Of a stretch of DNA of 64,000 nt, positions 10,189-21,874 are shown piece after piece. The translations under genes were made by a program, and so were the position numbers. The notes beneath the pieces were generated by a model, which ran no database searches, was not told where the DNA came from, and saw only the letters and a list, made by a program, of their open reading frames with translations. Origin of the DNA: Clarkia xantiana subsp. parviflora (taxonomy: Eukaryota > Streptophyta > Magnoliopsida > Myrtales > Onagraceae); assembly GCA_036873135.1 (NCBI GenBank), contig JAPTYO010000008.1, positions 30,716,761 through 30,780,760 of the forward strand, read 5' to 3'. The stretch's first letter is position 1; the number at the start of each line of letters is the position of its first letter.

Positions 10189-11040
10189 ATGAGCGACTTC
10201 GCAGAGACTGACTCCGACATTCCCCGCGAGATCGGCGGCTCAGCCAGCGGCTACGCCCTCAGTGGCCGGATCATGCTCAGCGCCATCATAATCCTCTTCT
10301 TCGTCGTCGTCCTCATGGTCGTCCTCCACCTCTACGCACGCTGGTACCTCCTCCGCGCCCGCCGCCGCCGCTACCTTCGCCGAAACCGCCACAATCGCCG
10401 CACGCACCTCGTCTTCTATGTCGACCCAGCCGCCACCTCCGCCGCGGCCTCCCAGGGCCTAGACGCCTCCGTCCTCAAGACCCTCCCGCTGTTCAAGTAC
10501 TCGTCCAGCGAGTCACTGGAGTGCGCCGTTTGTTTGTCGGAGTTTGAGGAGAACGAGACCGGACGGCGGCTCCCCAAGTGCAGCCACAGCTTCCACATTG
10601 ACTGTATCGATATGTGGTTTCAGTCTCACAACACGTGTCCCCTCTGCAGATCTCCGGTGGAGCCCGTGCAGGGAAGTGGGGATCCGGTCGAATCGGCGGC
10701 CAGAGTGCAGGAGTCTTCAGGGCCCGCGGTCTGCTCCACATGCCACCACGACGAATCTCGAGACGGCCCCGCCGGTCCGTCCGGCGTCTCGTCAGGTGGG
10801 CGGCGAAAGCCATCGGAGGTGTTCAGTGTATCGATAGAGGTTCCGAGGAGGGTAGATATGGAGGACGATATGGTGTCAGAATCACCGGCGAATCAGTTCA
10901 GGTCGCCGGTGAGTCGAATGCTGTCTTTCACGAGGATCCTCAGCAGGGAACGGAGAGGCAATGTCTCTCCTACCACGGCCAATTGCGCGGGAAGTGAGGC
11001 AGATCTGGAACGGGGGAGGGAGGAGAATCAGCAGGGCTAG
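10189..11040 (+). CDS. ATL: ATL-family RING-H2 E3 ubiquitin ligase (283 aa)
   Basis: Probable membrane-anchored E3 ubiquitin ligase of the plant ATL family, which passes ubiquitin from an E2 to target proteins. It is an intronless 283-residue frame, as is usual for ATL genes. Order of parts: a short N-terminal tail; one hydrophobic segment (about 27-50) followed by a strongly basic stretch (about 51-71, RRRRYLRRNRHNRR) that should stay cytosolic; the GLD motif at 90-92; and a complete RING-H2 finger with Cys112, Cys115, Cys131, His133, His136, Cys139, Cys150 and Cys153. Spacing is C-x2-C-x15-C-x-H-x2-H-x2-C-x10-C-x2-C. The IDMWFQSHNTCPLC block resembles the ATL2/ATL3-like subgroup. The tail is Ser/Pro/Gly-rich with a basic VSRMLSFTRILSRERRG segment near 241-257. 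Codons are GC-rich at the N-terminus. No truncation is visible. It is the only intact host gene found here. Confidence 0.93.
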   Translation: MSDFAETDSDIPREIGGSASGYALSGRIMLSAIIILFFVVVLMVVLHLYARWYLLRARRRRYLRRNRHNRRTHLVFYVDPAATSAAASQGLDASVLKTLPLFKYSSSESLECAVCLSEFEENETGRRLPKCSHSFHIDCIDMWFQSHNTCPLCRSPVEPVQGSGDPVESAARVQESSGPAVCSTCHHDESRDGPAGPSGVSSGGRRKPSEVFSVSIEVPRRVDMEDDMVSESPANQFRSPVSRMLSFTRILSRERRGNVSPTTANCAGSEADLERGREENQQG

Positions 11041-11405
11041 ACACGGTCATCGGACTCCGTTTATGGCGGCGGCGCTGTATCTCGATGATTCTCGTGAAGT
11101 GGAAGACATTCGGCGATGAAGCTCGGCCATCAAGGTTGACTCTGATAAAAGTTGGGGACACGTGGAAAGCATAAAATTAGGTGGTCTTGCAGTGCAGGCA
11201 TGAAAGACTGAGAATGTTTGACCTTTGTATATACATCACTGTTAAATTAAAAGAAATTATTTAATTTAATTTCGGACACAGATATATATATGTCATTTGA
11301 GGGGTTTGTTGATTGATACTATTATTTTGGGGGCATAGTGGAGTTTTTACTTTAGTATGTAATAATATTTCACTCGTTTACGTTAACGTAAATATATATA
11401 TAAGT
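11041..11405 (+). other. 3' flank of the ATL gene, AT-rich
   Basis: GC content drops sharply after about 11,200. The first 150-200 bp probably hold the 3' UTR; no canonical AATAAA is obvious close to the stop. (TA)n tracts follow. No gene is visible. Confidence 0.4.
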
Positions 11406-11414
11406 ATATAAATA

Positions 11415-11936
11415 AGGTTAATAACTAAAAAACTGTACCTATGTTAAAATTAGGTGTCTGAAGTTTGAAATGTTAAAATGGACTGTCTCAAGATTCATTT
11501 TTGTTAAAATGTGGTGTCTCGGTGTGATTACTTTAGAGAAGTCATTTCCGACGAAACCGATTGTCAAATTTGAGCTTCCATACACACTCCCTTCCCATCA
11601 TCTTGTCGGGACCGTCACCTAAGAAGTTGGCCACATCTGCGCAAGTAAATCTCGCTCCATTGTCGTTGGAAAATCGCTCCACACCACTCTTCTAGAAACC
11701 TTTTTTTTAATGTTCAGTTTTTGGGTGAAATTTGACGATTTTGTGAAAAGTAAAGAGTGATGTATTATGAGTGGGTGCGTGGGTTGATGAAAATGATTGA
11801 ATGAAGATGAAAAGACGCGCAGAGATACCAAATTTCAACAAAAATGAAACTTGGGACAGTCCATTTTAACATTTCAAACTTCAGACATCTAATTTTAACA
11901 TAGGATAAACCTTAGACAGTTTTTAGTTATTAACCC
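11415..11936. mobile_element. Mutator-like MITE, 9-bp target duplication
   Basis: A 522-bp foldback element. The two ends are inverted copies of each other over about 100 bp: AGGTTAATAACTAAAAAACTG at the left against CAGTTTTTAGTTATTAACCC at the right, and the inner arms also match. A perfect 9-bp duplication ATATAAATA flanks it (11,406-11,414 and 11,937-11,945). Long inverted ends plus a 9-bp duplication are the hallmark of Mutator-like elements. It has no transposase frame and is non-autonomous. Confidence 0.85.
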
Positions 11937-11945
11937 ATATAAATA

Positions 11946-14040
11946 TGATTATCAGGTCGGATGTTGAATCGGTGTTGTTGAAATTATTGTTAAAATAGGA
12001 TGTGCTAGTGAAATTATGATTTTTTTTTTGGTAAAGATGTTGTTTGTTAATAATATTATTGGTAACCTTTTAGAAATAATATTAGAGCTGCGTTCAAATC
12101 CAGTTGATAGTTTTTAACCATTTGAAATTCTAGTAAGAAAAAGTTGATAGTTTTGAGTAATTGGTAATCTTAAAGTCTAACCCTGAGTAATTCACGGCAG
12201 GTAATGTTTCATTTTTACAATCCATGTTAGAGAAGATTACCTCTAGAGTCGGGGTTTCTAACAAAACGAACAAAATCGTAAGATTTGTTGGTTTAAAATA
12301 AATTGGATTCATAAATAGTCGTGTTATGGACTCTGAGTTACGGATTTCTGAGTTACGGATTGAACTTCGCAAAAATTTTAAATATAGATTCGATCCGGAC
12401 GTAAAAGAAGTCATCAATTTTATCAAAAATGAGATTAATAGGGATGGTCTCTTATTATTTTTACTTTTGGATTGCATGAAGTTTCTTTAATATTTCCGGA
12501 GATATAAAATGAGACATCTTACGAAAACAAATAAATTGCAGATAAATTCGCAAAAAATGCATTCCGAATGGAAGAAGTTTTTAAGATTATTTCGTCTATA
12601 AATTTGCGTACCTTATTATAGTATGATTCGGTCAATAGCTCTAAAGACCATATTGTAACTTGTAAGTTGTAACCTTGTAAACTCGTCTGGTTGATTGCTA
12701 TTTAATTTACCAAAAAAGTCTAGAGTCATCATTCACACACGAATATGGAATCATGGATTATTATAATATATTTTACAGATAGCATAATCTAAGATTAACT
12801 CTTATAACATGTGGAATATTACAATTTGCACTTAAATTAAAACTATCATTGTAATAAATGTTATTCTTCTTTTAGATCTCGTATTAAATTTATCACAAAA
12901 TTAATCCAGCTCCCCTTATATTATATTATTATTATTATTATATATAAAAATAATTAATACTATTATTATTCGACAGTAATGCATTTGATGTTTGAACATT
13001 TTTAAATCAAGATGGGTTCGGCGCATTATCGTTACCATAAGGCAAAAAAAAAAAAAAGGAAATTAATTAATAATTAACAAGTAATACAAGTAGGGACGGA
13101 AGGGAAGAAGCATAATAATTAAGGAAGGAGGTGGTTGTTGCATATGGGAGAAGAAGTAGAAAAGATCACACAAACTAAAAATATTCATCTCCTGCACGTT
13201 CCCTGCAATAATAGAGATTACTTGTGGGTTAATTAAGGTTTACGCGCTAAAGTTGACCAATACTTAATTAAAGTTTTCTTTTTTTGGGCCCGCTACTTTC
13301 ATCATTTAACTTACCTTTAATTATTACTACTACCTTCAACATTTACAATCACCACTTGCGTACCAGTTCATTCAAAATGAACAATCTAGTGTTTTATTAA
13401 TTACCGGGCTTTGTATTCTCTGCTAGTTTTGTATAGTTGTTGATCTCTAGAGATTCACATGGGTGGTTACTAGAAGCAATTGCATATTTAGGATATCTCA
13501 AACTAGACGCACAATTTATTTATTAAGAAAAGTGCTGGATTGCACTATTATGTTTGCACCAAATTTACGATGGTTGTTATTTTATTTTCTTTTTGGTATT
13601 ATAGTCCTTTATATTTATTTTTATAAAACAGGTTGTCGTCAGCCTCTTTTTTAAATTCTGTTAAATTTGATATATAAAATAAAATATGTGATTTTTTATT
13701 AATGAATTTAATTTCGAAAGGATGATTTTCCCCTATTTACTTTGCTTCCTCCCTTCTTACAAATTCAAGCTTCTGTAGCGGCCGTCATTCAACGAAATAA
13801 TGTCATTGTCTACAACACCTCTTCAAGTTTACCCAAAATTGAAGAAACTCTGATCCTTCTACAGATTCCAGCAGCTAGAAGAAGTCAACATCAGTGGCAA
13901 TGACGGATCTGGGATGTTTCATAATGGGATGTGTAAAAAAAAATTGGTGAAGATTTTACATATTTCCCTGTATTTTTTTTTGTTTTTTGTTTTTTTTTTT
14001 TTTTGTAAAAATACATGTTCAAAATGATGGTATTGATACT
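11946..14040. other. AT-rich intergenic DNA, no gene seen
   Basis: About 2.1 kb of AT-rich sequence with poly-A and poly-T runs (such as 13,978-14,004) and short frames on both strands that match nothing I recognise. 13,740-13,910 is less AT-rich and could be a small captured or decayed gene fragment, but I cannot assign it. Confidence 0.5.
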
Positions 14041-14536
14041 ACCTATTTACTGTATCAAGTTTGCCTCATGTTTCAGTTTGGTGTCTGACGTTTAAATTGA
14101 GTGTCCCATGTTTTATTTTGGTTGAAATTTGGTGTCTCAGTGTGATTACTTTAGAGAAGCCAATCCCGACGAAACCGACGGTCATATCCGAGCTCTCAAG
14201 TATGCTCCATTCTCATCACTTTGTCGGGACTATCACCTAAGAAGTTAGCCACATTTTCCCAAGTAAATCATGCTTTGTTGTCGCTCGAACTCGCTCTGCT
14301 GGAAACTTTTTTTTTTTATGTGCAACTTTTGGGTGAAATTTGACGATTTTGTGAAAAGTAAAAAGTGATGAATTATATGTAAGTGAGTCGGTTGATGGAA
14401 ATGGTTGAAAGACGAGGAAAAGACGGGCGGAGACACCAAATTTTAACAAAAATGAAACATGAGACAGTCCATATCAACACTTTAATCCTGAGACACCAAA
14501 CTGAAATATAAGGTAAACATGAGACACTAAATAGGT
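14041..14536. mobile_element. Second, diverged copy of the Mutator-like MITE
   Basis: The same internal core as 11,415-11,936 (GTGTGATTACTTTAGAGAAG, then CGGGAC.ATCACCTAAGAAG) within inverted arms starting ACCTATTTA at 14,041 and ending TAAATAGGT at 14,536. The arm sequences differ from the first copy, with GTGTCTCA-type words at both ends. No clear 9-bp duplication remains. Confidence 0.75.
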
Positions 14537-14648
14537 TCTTATCCCTTATATATATTTAAATTTGTTGTTAAATACATTTCAAATGTGCAAAATTAACATA
14601 GTAATTTTTAAAGTATTACAACTATGCCATAATTGTTTATAAAAATGT

Positions 14649-14827
14649 TACAATTGAGTCAAATCAAACTAAAATTGATTGTGGGTCAGTTGAGTTTCAA
14701 TAGAGTCGGGACACTATTGTAACACTAGCATAAGTTATACAATTGAATCAAATCAACGTAAAAATGATTGTGGGTCAGTTGAGTTTCAATAGAGTCGGGA
14801 CACCATTCTAACACTAGTATAAGTTAT
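14649..14827. repeat. Two-copy direct repeat of about 89 bp
   Basis: Two adjacent copies share ATTGTGGGTCAGTTGAGTTT and CAATAGAGTCGGGACAC. They look like a recent tandem duplication of a non-coding sequence. Confidence 0.75.
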
Positions 14828-14879
14828 TAGGCCTTGATTTTGATATTTAGAAGATTATTTTGCTAATTTTATATGTTTG

Positions 14880-17800
14880 TTTTTTTTACCGATAAAACAT
14901 GCATTACTGAAGCAAATATCCAGTACAAAATCAGGGGGAATAAACTCTTGATCCCTAGAAAGTAAACAGAACAAGGAGGGGGGGAGGGGGGTACAGAAAC
15001 CCAATCAATAGAACACGACCTCTTTCTGGTTTGCACCGCTAACCAGTTCGCGCATTCATTTGATTTTCTTCCGACGAAGGACCATCTAACATATTGGATT
15101 TGAACTGCTATAAAGAGAAGGTTACGTAGCTGCATTTCAGTTCTCCACTCCATCTGATGTTGATCGTCATTTAGCCCTAAGATTGCCGTTCTTAAGTCAG
15201 GCTCAATAATAACATTGTGCCACCCTTGAGTCACTACCAGCTACACTCCATGATGAATTGCCTTAAGCTCCATCTCAAGACAACTTTGAGCTTCATCCAG
15301 CCTATTGAATCCAGCAAGAACAGCCCAGTACTCGTTCTAGCAACACCTGCTATTGCCCCCCTTCGCTCACCGGAAATCCACGATGTGTCACAGTTAATTT
15401 TAACCTCAGCTTCCGGTGGAGGCGTCCAATGTTCGTCATTCACCGCCGCTTGTTGTGGAGCCTGAACCCCGCTTCTTGGTCGTATTTCCGACCAATATTC
15501 AGCATGTTCAGCAAATATAGCCTCAGATGTGCGTATTGGGTTCGGTTCGATATCGTTGTACATAGCCCGACATCGCTCTTTCCACACATTCCAGCAAATT
15601 AACCTCACAAGGGACCAGCGTTCTATCCTCTACTGTTTACTCAAGCCCGGTGCCGATTTAAGCCATGCCAACCTCTCCGATACAGTGCTCATGTGGAGTT
15701 CATCGGGTCGTGTTGTTAAGACGGCGAACCATACCTTCCTAGCCCAGTCACACCCACTGATCAGATGATCGATTGTTTCACTTGCAGCACAAAAAGGACA
15801 AGTAGCATCGATATTCAAATCTCGTTGTCGCAGACTAGCCCTTGCCGCCACCGCACCAACATCCATACAAACATTCGCACCTTAGGGATCGCCCCCATGG
15901 CCCAAATATCCTTCCATTGCAGACCAAGAATCCCATTCCGCGAGCTTGTAATAAATCTATCATCTTCACCATCCGGGCACGTAAGTTGAATATATGCTGA
16001 CTTCACTGAGAGCTCACCGTTTCTTGTATACGACCATACATATATGTCCGGTTGTGGCTCCAGTATGATATTCTGAATTGCTGTCAGTTGGTCTTCCGTA
16101 GCTTGAGGGTGCAGTAGGCTGAGATTCCAGTCCGGGCTATCAGTTTCTATCAGGACGACACGAGTCGAGGGAGCTGGTTCTCAGTTAACACAGGTGGCAA
16201 GTTTAGTCGGAAATTCTGTAACGATGGAATTCATGCGTCTTCGTAGATGTTGACGCTTTCCCCATTACCAATTCTCCAAACACCATTCTCCATTAGTACA
16301 TCCCTCCCGGCAAGGATACTTGTCCATGCCCAAGAAGCTCTCGCACCCTTCGTTGCCTCTTGAAATCGATTCTTCGGGAAGTTCAAACCCTTTAGCAGTT
16401 GAACCCAGAAATCATTAGGTTGCTGGATTATCCTCCATGCCATCTTCATAAGCAAGGCTATATTGAATATCTGAAATTCCTTAAAACCCAACCCTCCACA
16501 ACTCTTTGGCCTTGTCAGTGCATTCCATCTCTTCCAGTGCAACTTCCGCTCTCCGTCGCGTTGTACCCACCAGAAACGTGCGACTAAGGCATTGATATCC
16601 GCACACCAAGTCTTCGGAAGTAGAAATATACTCATTGCGTACATCGGCATAGCTGTCACCACCGACTTGATTAGGACTTCTCTACCCCCGTTATTGAGCA
16701 TACAATATTTCCAGCCTTGAATCTTTGCCTCAATACGCCCCTTTAAGTATCCCAAAGCTTCTCGCTTAGATCTCCTCCAGATAGTCGGTAAGCCAAGATA
16801 GTTACCCAGTTGTCGAGCAGCTTTTATGCCCACTCTCTCGACCTCATCCTTTGTGCTCTGGCGGGCGTTCGAACCAAATTAAATATTCGATTTGTCCAAA
16901 TTCACCTTTTGACCCCAAAGCATCACAATAATTATGCATAATTTGACATAGTGCACTTGGTTTTGAGGTGTTTCCTTAATGAAAAAGATCGAATCGTCGA
17001 CGAAAGAGATGTGATGTAGCATAGGACAAGATCGCTTCATACGGATGCCTTCTAACTGTCCACGGTTCGCCTCAAAAGTTATCATCCGGGATAGGACATC
17101 GGCCACTAATATAAACAAATACGGTGATAGTGGGTCCCCTTGGCGAATACCTCGGGATGGCTGAAAAGAACTAGTTCACTTTCCATTTATTAAGATACAA
17201 TATGTCATAGTTTTGACACATGCATTCACCCATTGAATCCACTTAGAACAAAAGCCCATCTTCGCTAGTACGGGTCGCAGAAAATCCCACTCGATACGTT
17301 CATAGGCTTTTTGCATATCAACTTTTATTGCACATTCTTCCTTCTTAATCGAGCCCCAATTTTGCAAATAATGAAAAGCTTCATGCGCCACTATGATATT
17401 GTCCTGGATGAGTCGGCCCGAGATGAACGCATTTGGAAAGGGGTTATCATTGCCGATAAGTGGGGCTTAAGTCGGTTCACCAAAACTTTGGAGAAAATTT
17501 TGTACGTGAAGTTGCATAGACTTATCGGTCGGAATTGGCTCGGAAGTCTTGGGTTGTGGACCTTCGGGAGTAAAGCAATATCAGTCACCCCCAGATATTG
17601 AGGCATGATTCTAGAATGAAGTATTGCGTCCACCATGCTGAATATGTCATCTCCCACCAAGCTCCATTATCGTTGGAAAAAAATTCCCGGGAAGCCATCC
17701 AGGCCCCGTGCCTTTGATCCCCCTATTTGGAAAGCAGCAAGTTTCACATCTGCCTTAGTTAATGGCTGAGTTAATAATTCATTAACCTCAGTAGAGACCA

Positions 17801-17972
17801 TTGTTGGTATTACTTCAAGTGCACCATGCCATGTTCTTTGGCCCGAAGTTTGGAAGATCCCTCTAAAGAAGTTCGTCAATATCCTCCCAATTTCACCTTC
17901 ATTTGTTACTTGTACGCCATGTTGATTCTCGAGGTGTAAGATTTTGTTTCTTTGACGTATATCAATGGTGGT
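14880..17972 (-). pseudogene. 5'-truncated plant L1-type LINE, ORF2 remnant
   Basis: Non-LTR retrotransposon on the minus strand. From high to low coordinate: the start of the reverse transcriptase (KARGLDGFPGIFFQ near 17,670-17,710), FRPISLCNFTYKIFSKVLVNR (about 17,470-17,540), KVDMQKAYERIEW (about 17,290-17,330), the catalytic block ISFVDDSIFF (about 16,980-17,010), the C-terminal thumb region (16,231-16,833), a zinc-binding reverse-transcriptase region (CPFCAASETIDHLISGC, about 15,740-15,790) and an RNase H domain (15,608-14,950; VKINCDTSW). A poly-T at 14,880-14,887 is its poly-A tail. The endonuclease end is absent, cut where LTR C begins. The frame is broken several times (for example after 17,391 and around 16,850), so it is dead. 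The catalytic FADD reads FVDD. Confidence 0.88.
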
Positions 17973-18619
17973 TGTTGGGACCTTAACCACTCGGGGTGTC
18001 AAGTCCCTGTACGATAGGTAGAAGTGTTCGTCGGGTCGTTGGGTCGTTGTACGATACCTTGTAGGAGCGCTCCTCCTGTGACCTGCACACGGGGCAGTAT
18101 CGACACCACGAGAGGGGGTGGTGTGCGATGAGCCCTCTCCGTTGCTTAAATCAGAAATCTTGAGAGAGAAAGCTAGAGAGAAGTTAGAGCTTCCTTGTCA
18201 ACTTAAGTTATGAAATGGTTGGCCTAGTTTCCTATATATAGGGAAACTAAGAACCGAACCCGGTTTTGAATTGTCTGATCCCGGTTTAGTAGAAAATGTG
18301 AACCGGGCATGAACGTAGGCAAAGTTGACATCGGGAAGGCTCGTACGTAGTGTTGATACGCGGGTATACGCATTTCCCGGGGTTACAATCCGGGCACCTC
18401 CAGATTGTCCGGGACAATCCGGACTATCCCCGATTATTTTGCACAATTCGGAGTAGTCCGGATTGTTTGGACAATCCGGACTAGTCACGGTTCGAATACA
18501 TGCGTATCATGCGTTCAGACCGTTCTAACCTGTGAATAAGCGTTGTGAGCCGTTGGTGGGTTTTACGTGTTAACGAGGCCCGAATGTAAAACGAACCCGA
18601 ATCGGACGTATATCCATCA
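17973..18619 (-). repeat. 3' LTR of element C (647 bp)
   Basis: It starts (minus strand) TGATGGATATACGTCC at 18,619 and ends at a CCCAACA / plus-strand TGTTGGG at 17,973. It shares the GAGCCCTCTCC and AGAGAGAAAGCTAGAGAGAA blocks with the LTRs of B, E and F, and has a TATA-like CTATATATAGG near 18,232. The polypurine tract directly to the right shows this is the 3' LTR of a minus-strand element. The 5 bp to its left are GTGGT; 5 bp right of LTR E are GTGGC. Confidence 0.75.
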
Positions 18620-18630
18620 TTTTCCCCTGA
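18620..18630 (-). other. Polypurine tract of element C
   Basis: TTTCCCCTGA on the plus strand reads TCAGGGGAAA on the minus strand and abuts the LTR start, as expected at a 3' LTR. Confidence 0.7.
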
Positions 18631-20374
18631 TTCAAGTGATGTCATGACCCTTGCTTGACTCTATTTTTCGATAGGATAGACGTCCGAATTAAGTTCGGGA
18701 GTTACCTCACAATAGACTTACTGTATGTCGATGCATGGGCCTCAATATCATGTTTTACATCCTTAGCTTGGCGAAGGAGTCCGTAACTGCTCACATGGTT
18801 AGTGCAGCGAGTATACATGTATAATAGATGTATGCATGGCAATGTATGTGTACGTACGTAACATGGACGTAAACGCTGACGTGTATGCAATCATGGTATA
18901 TGCACGTGTATAAGTAAACATACGACACGTGATGATTATGTAATCAGTGATACAAATATAGAAATGCATATGTGATGATATACACACAAGTATATATTTA
19001 ACAAGGTCATGCCAAATAATATATTTCATGTATGTATGTAAGAGTGTGTAGGTGTGTATGTAAAGGTGTGTAGGTGTGTATGCATGTTTTAAACTCATAC
19101 AAAAGAGTTAGAAAAAAGTAGGGAGAGGTAAAGCCTTACCCACACCCTATATAGAGGAGAGAGTATACACACCTCCCATACTTAGTCTCCACAATAAAAG
19201 TTGTCTCCTCTCCTTTCTTGAAGAGTAAGATACTTGGGGTCTAACTTTCTTGAGGATCAAGAAACTCCGGCCGACCACTTAGCACCCACGGCGGCGCGAC
19301 CACCTCCGGCAAAGGAGACAGCAGCGGCGGCGGGCGTGACAGCGGCGGCGGCGACAGCGGCATACGGCGGTGGGACGCGGCTGCACCATTTTTTCGGCGA
19401 CGGTGGCATTTTTCACGGCGATCGGACTTCCCGAGTTGATTAGGGACCATTTTCAGGTATGGCCATGTCTTGAATCACCTTAATTTGGTCAATCCTTAGC
19501 TTGAATTAAAATTGGTTTTTCACGCACACCAAGTGTTCGATGAAATTCCTAACACACACCAACATAGTGTAAAATGCATGAAAAATAGCTAAGTGTTTGG
19601 AAATGTTGTATGTATAGTCAAGAGTGTTACTCCCCTTGTTGATTGCATGCGTTAGGTGGTCGAGACCTTGCCGTTCTTGAATTGCTTACTTAGCCAGTTT
19701 TTGACCGAAATTGTCAATAGATGGAATCCATGTAGTAATTTGCATTGTGAAACAACTTGTACGTACATGCTCGTTAACACGATAATGTTTGTAGTTGTAG
19801 GCATGTCTCGCATTCCACTTGTTAAGGATATATACTTAGGTATATATCACATATCATCATTAAACAATATACACATATAAGTGTTAGTATTGTAATTGTA
19901 TTCACATTATTACCTCAAATATTTGTGTTGGGTTGCGCGGACACACGGGGGTGCGTGTAGATACATGTAGTGCGTGTAGGCACGAATTGGCGCACGTAGA
20001 AACGAATAGATGCACGTAGGCAAGAGTAGGTATGCATAGGCACATGTAGGTGCATGTAAGCACGTGTACGTGCATGTAGCCACATGTGGACTGTATAAGT
20101 GTTGGGATGAGGCCCTTACTAACATAGAGTTGCCCCCGTATAGAAGATGTTCGCTATGTAGTAGTTGTAAACTTATAAGTTCGTATGCGCGGAGTTGCCC
20201 CCGTGTGGGAGATGTTCACCCTATAGTTTTACGCGCACACTCGCTGAGTAGACTGTTGCTTTTGTCATTACAGCACTTGCAGTTCGAGAGTTACGAAGCG
20301 ATTTGTTGAGTAGATACGACCTTGCTGGCGCGTCTTTCTTTGGGATCACCTTCTCGATTTGCAGGATACCATAA
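18631..20374. other. Element C, region between LTR and antisense gene
   Basis: About 1.7 kb with no supported coding. It contains GTATGT/GTGTGTAGG-rich low complexity (18,700-19,090), a TATA-like CCTATATAGAGGAG at about 19,147 followed by a GGCGGCGG-rich stretch (19,280-19,380), and a degenerate 12-24-bp repeat of GCACGTGTAGGTGCATGTAG words at 19,940-20,090. Part of it may be promoter and leader for the antisense gene that starts at 20,375. Confidence 0.45.
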
Positions 20375-21874
20375 ATGAGTAAGTTTTTCATCCCTACTCC
20401 AGGAGTTAGGTACTGTTCAGATTCTGATTTTGACTTTGAGTCGGATCCTGCGGCATCCCCTGATTCAGGATCTGAGGATAACACAGAATCTTCTCCTGAG
20501 TCAGAGTCTGGTTCGGGTTCGGAACATATGTTCCAAGCTTTTTCTGGGAACCAGTTGCAATGCAAGGATTACGGGCTTTACGTGGATCAGTCCGGACTCT
20601 GTCCACTTGTGGAGGCGGTTTTCCCTTTTGACATACTCTCTAGAGTTGCTCGAGGTGAGCCTACTGTGCCCCCCACTGAGATGACGGTGGTGTATACTCG
20701 ACTGATACGAGAAGGGTTAATTTTCCCTACTGTCGCGACTTGGTCAGACTTTGTCGCTATCACATGATTTCCCTCTTGATCTTGCACCCGCCGAAATCAG
20801 GTATTGGGTTTTCTTCCGAGTGTTATGCCACCAGCAGTCGTGGTGCTACTCCACACTGCTTTTACGGTGTTTTTTCCGACTTCAGCGCCAGGACTCTGCC
20901 GGCCTATCTTCTATCTCTATTCGCTGGCCTTCGTTGAAAGGGCGAGTCGCAAGTCTTTATTTGGGAGGAGTGAGGTGGGATATTAAACTTCATTTTTTGA
21001 CTCCTGCTGATCGGTCGAGGAGTCACTGGGAAGAACATTATTTCTTTGCCCATGACGTCGGGGTGACCTGGCCGGCTGTCCATGTTACTGAGACTGATCC
21101 CGTGCCGGCTTATGCCGAGTTCTCTGATTTGGATAAAGTAACCATGAAGGCTATATATCAGGCTCATAAGGCAAGCGCCTATTGCCCCTTGTCTTGCGTG
21201 ACGGAGCAGGAACTGTGCGAAGCTGGGATTTGCGTAGCTCCTACGGGAGGTCCTTCGGTATGTTATGCACTTTTATAAATCCTATTATGTTTTGATGTAG
21301 GTTGGTTTCATGGCAGAAACTCGTGATTGCAGGCGAGTCTACATGGGAACTTTGCTGCCCCCGGACGAGGTACTTCTGCTGCTGTCACGGATGCGCTTCG
21401 AGCTATGAAGCCTGGGCGCGGGAAAGGATCTATGCGTGAGTCGCCTTTCTCGTAACTTTGATTTTTCTTGATCGTGTTGAATGTTGTTGTTCACATCTTG
21501 TTTTTTTCTTGTTTGTAGGCCAGTCGCCCAACGTGACTGATCGCATCGTGGCTGTTGCTGATACTCCGCATCGATCTAAGGTTAAGAGACCCGAGTCTGA
21601 GGTACGTCCCTCGAGCGATCCCAAGCGATCAAAGTCTGCAGGAAGCGGGGCGTTGAGGACTCCTTCCCGTGACAAAGGGAAGAACGTTGAAGGCCAGGCT
21701 CACGCGCTTGTTATGTCTGCCACCTGGTCGAGGGACTGGACCTTGGAGGAGGTGGCTCCTCATGCATGTATGTATTTTACTTTTACTTTCCTGCTATACT
21801 TGTAATATTTTTCCTTTCTTGTTTACCTGTGTGTGTATTCACAGGTGTTGCGCCTCCTGCCGCGCTTACGCGCT

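Noticed and set aside
15217..15989. Plus-strand frames opposite the LINE
   Set aside because: They mirror the LINE zinc-binding and RNase H coding on the minus strand, which carries the recognisable motifs.
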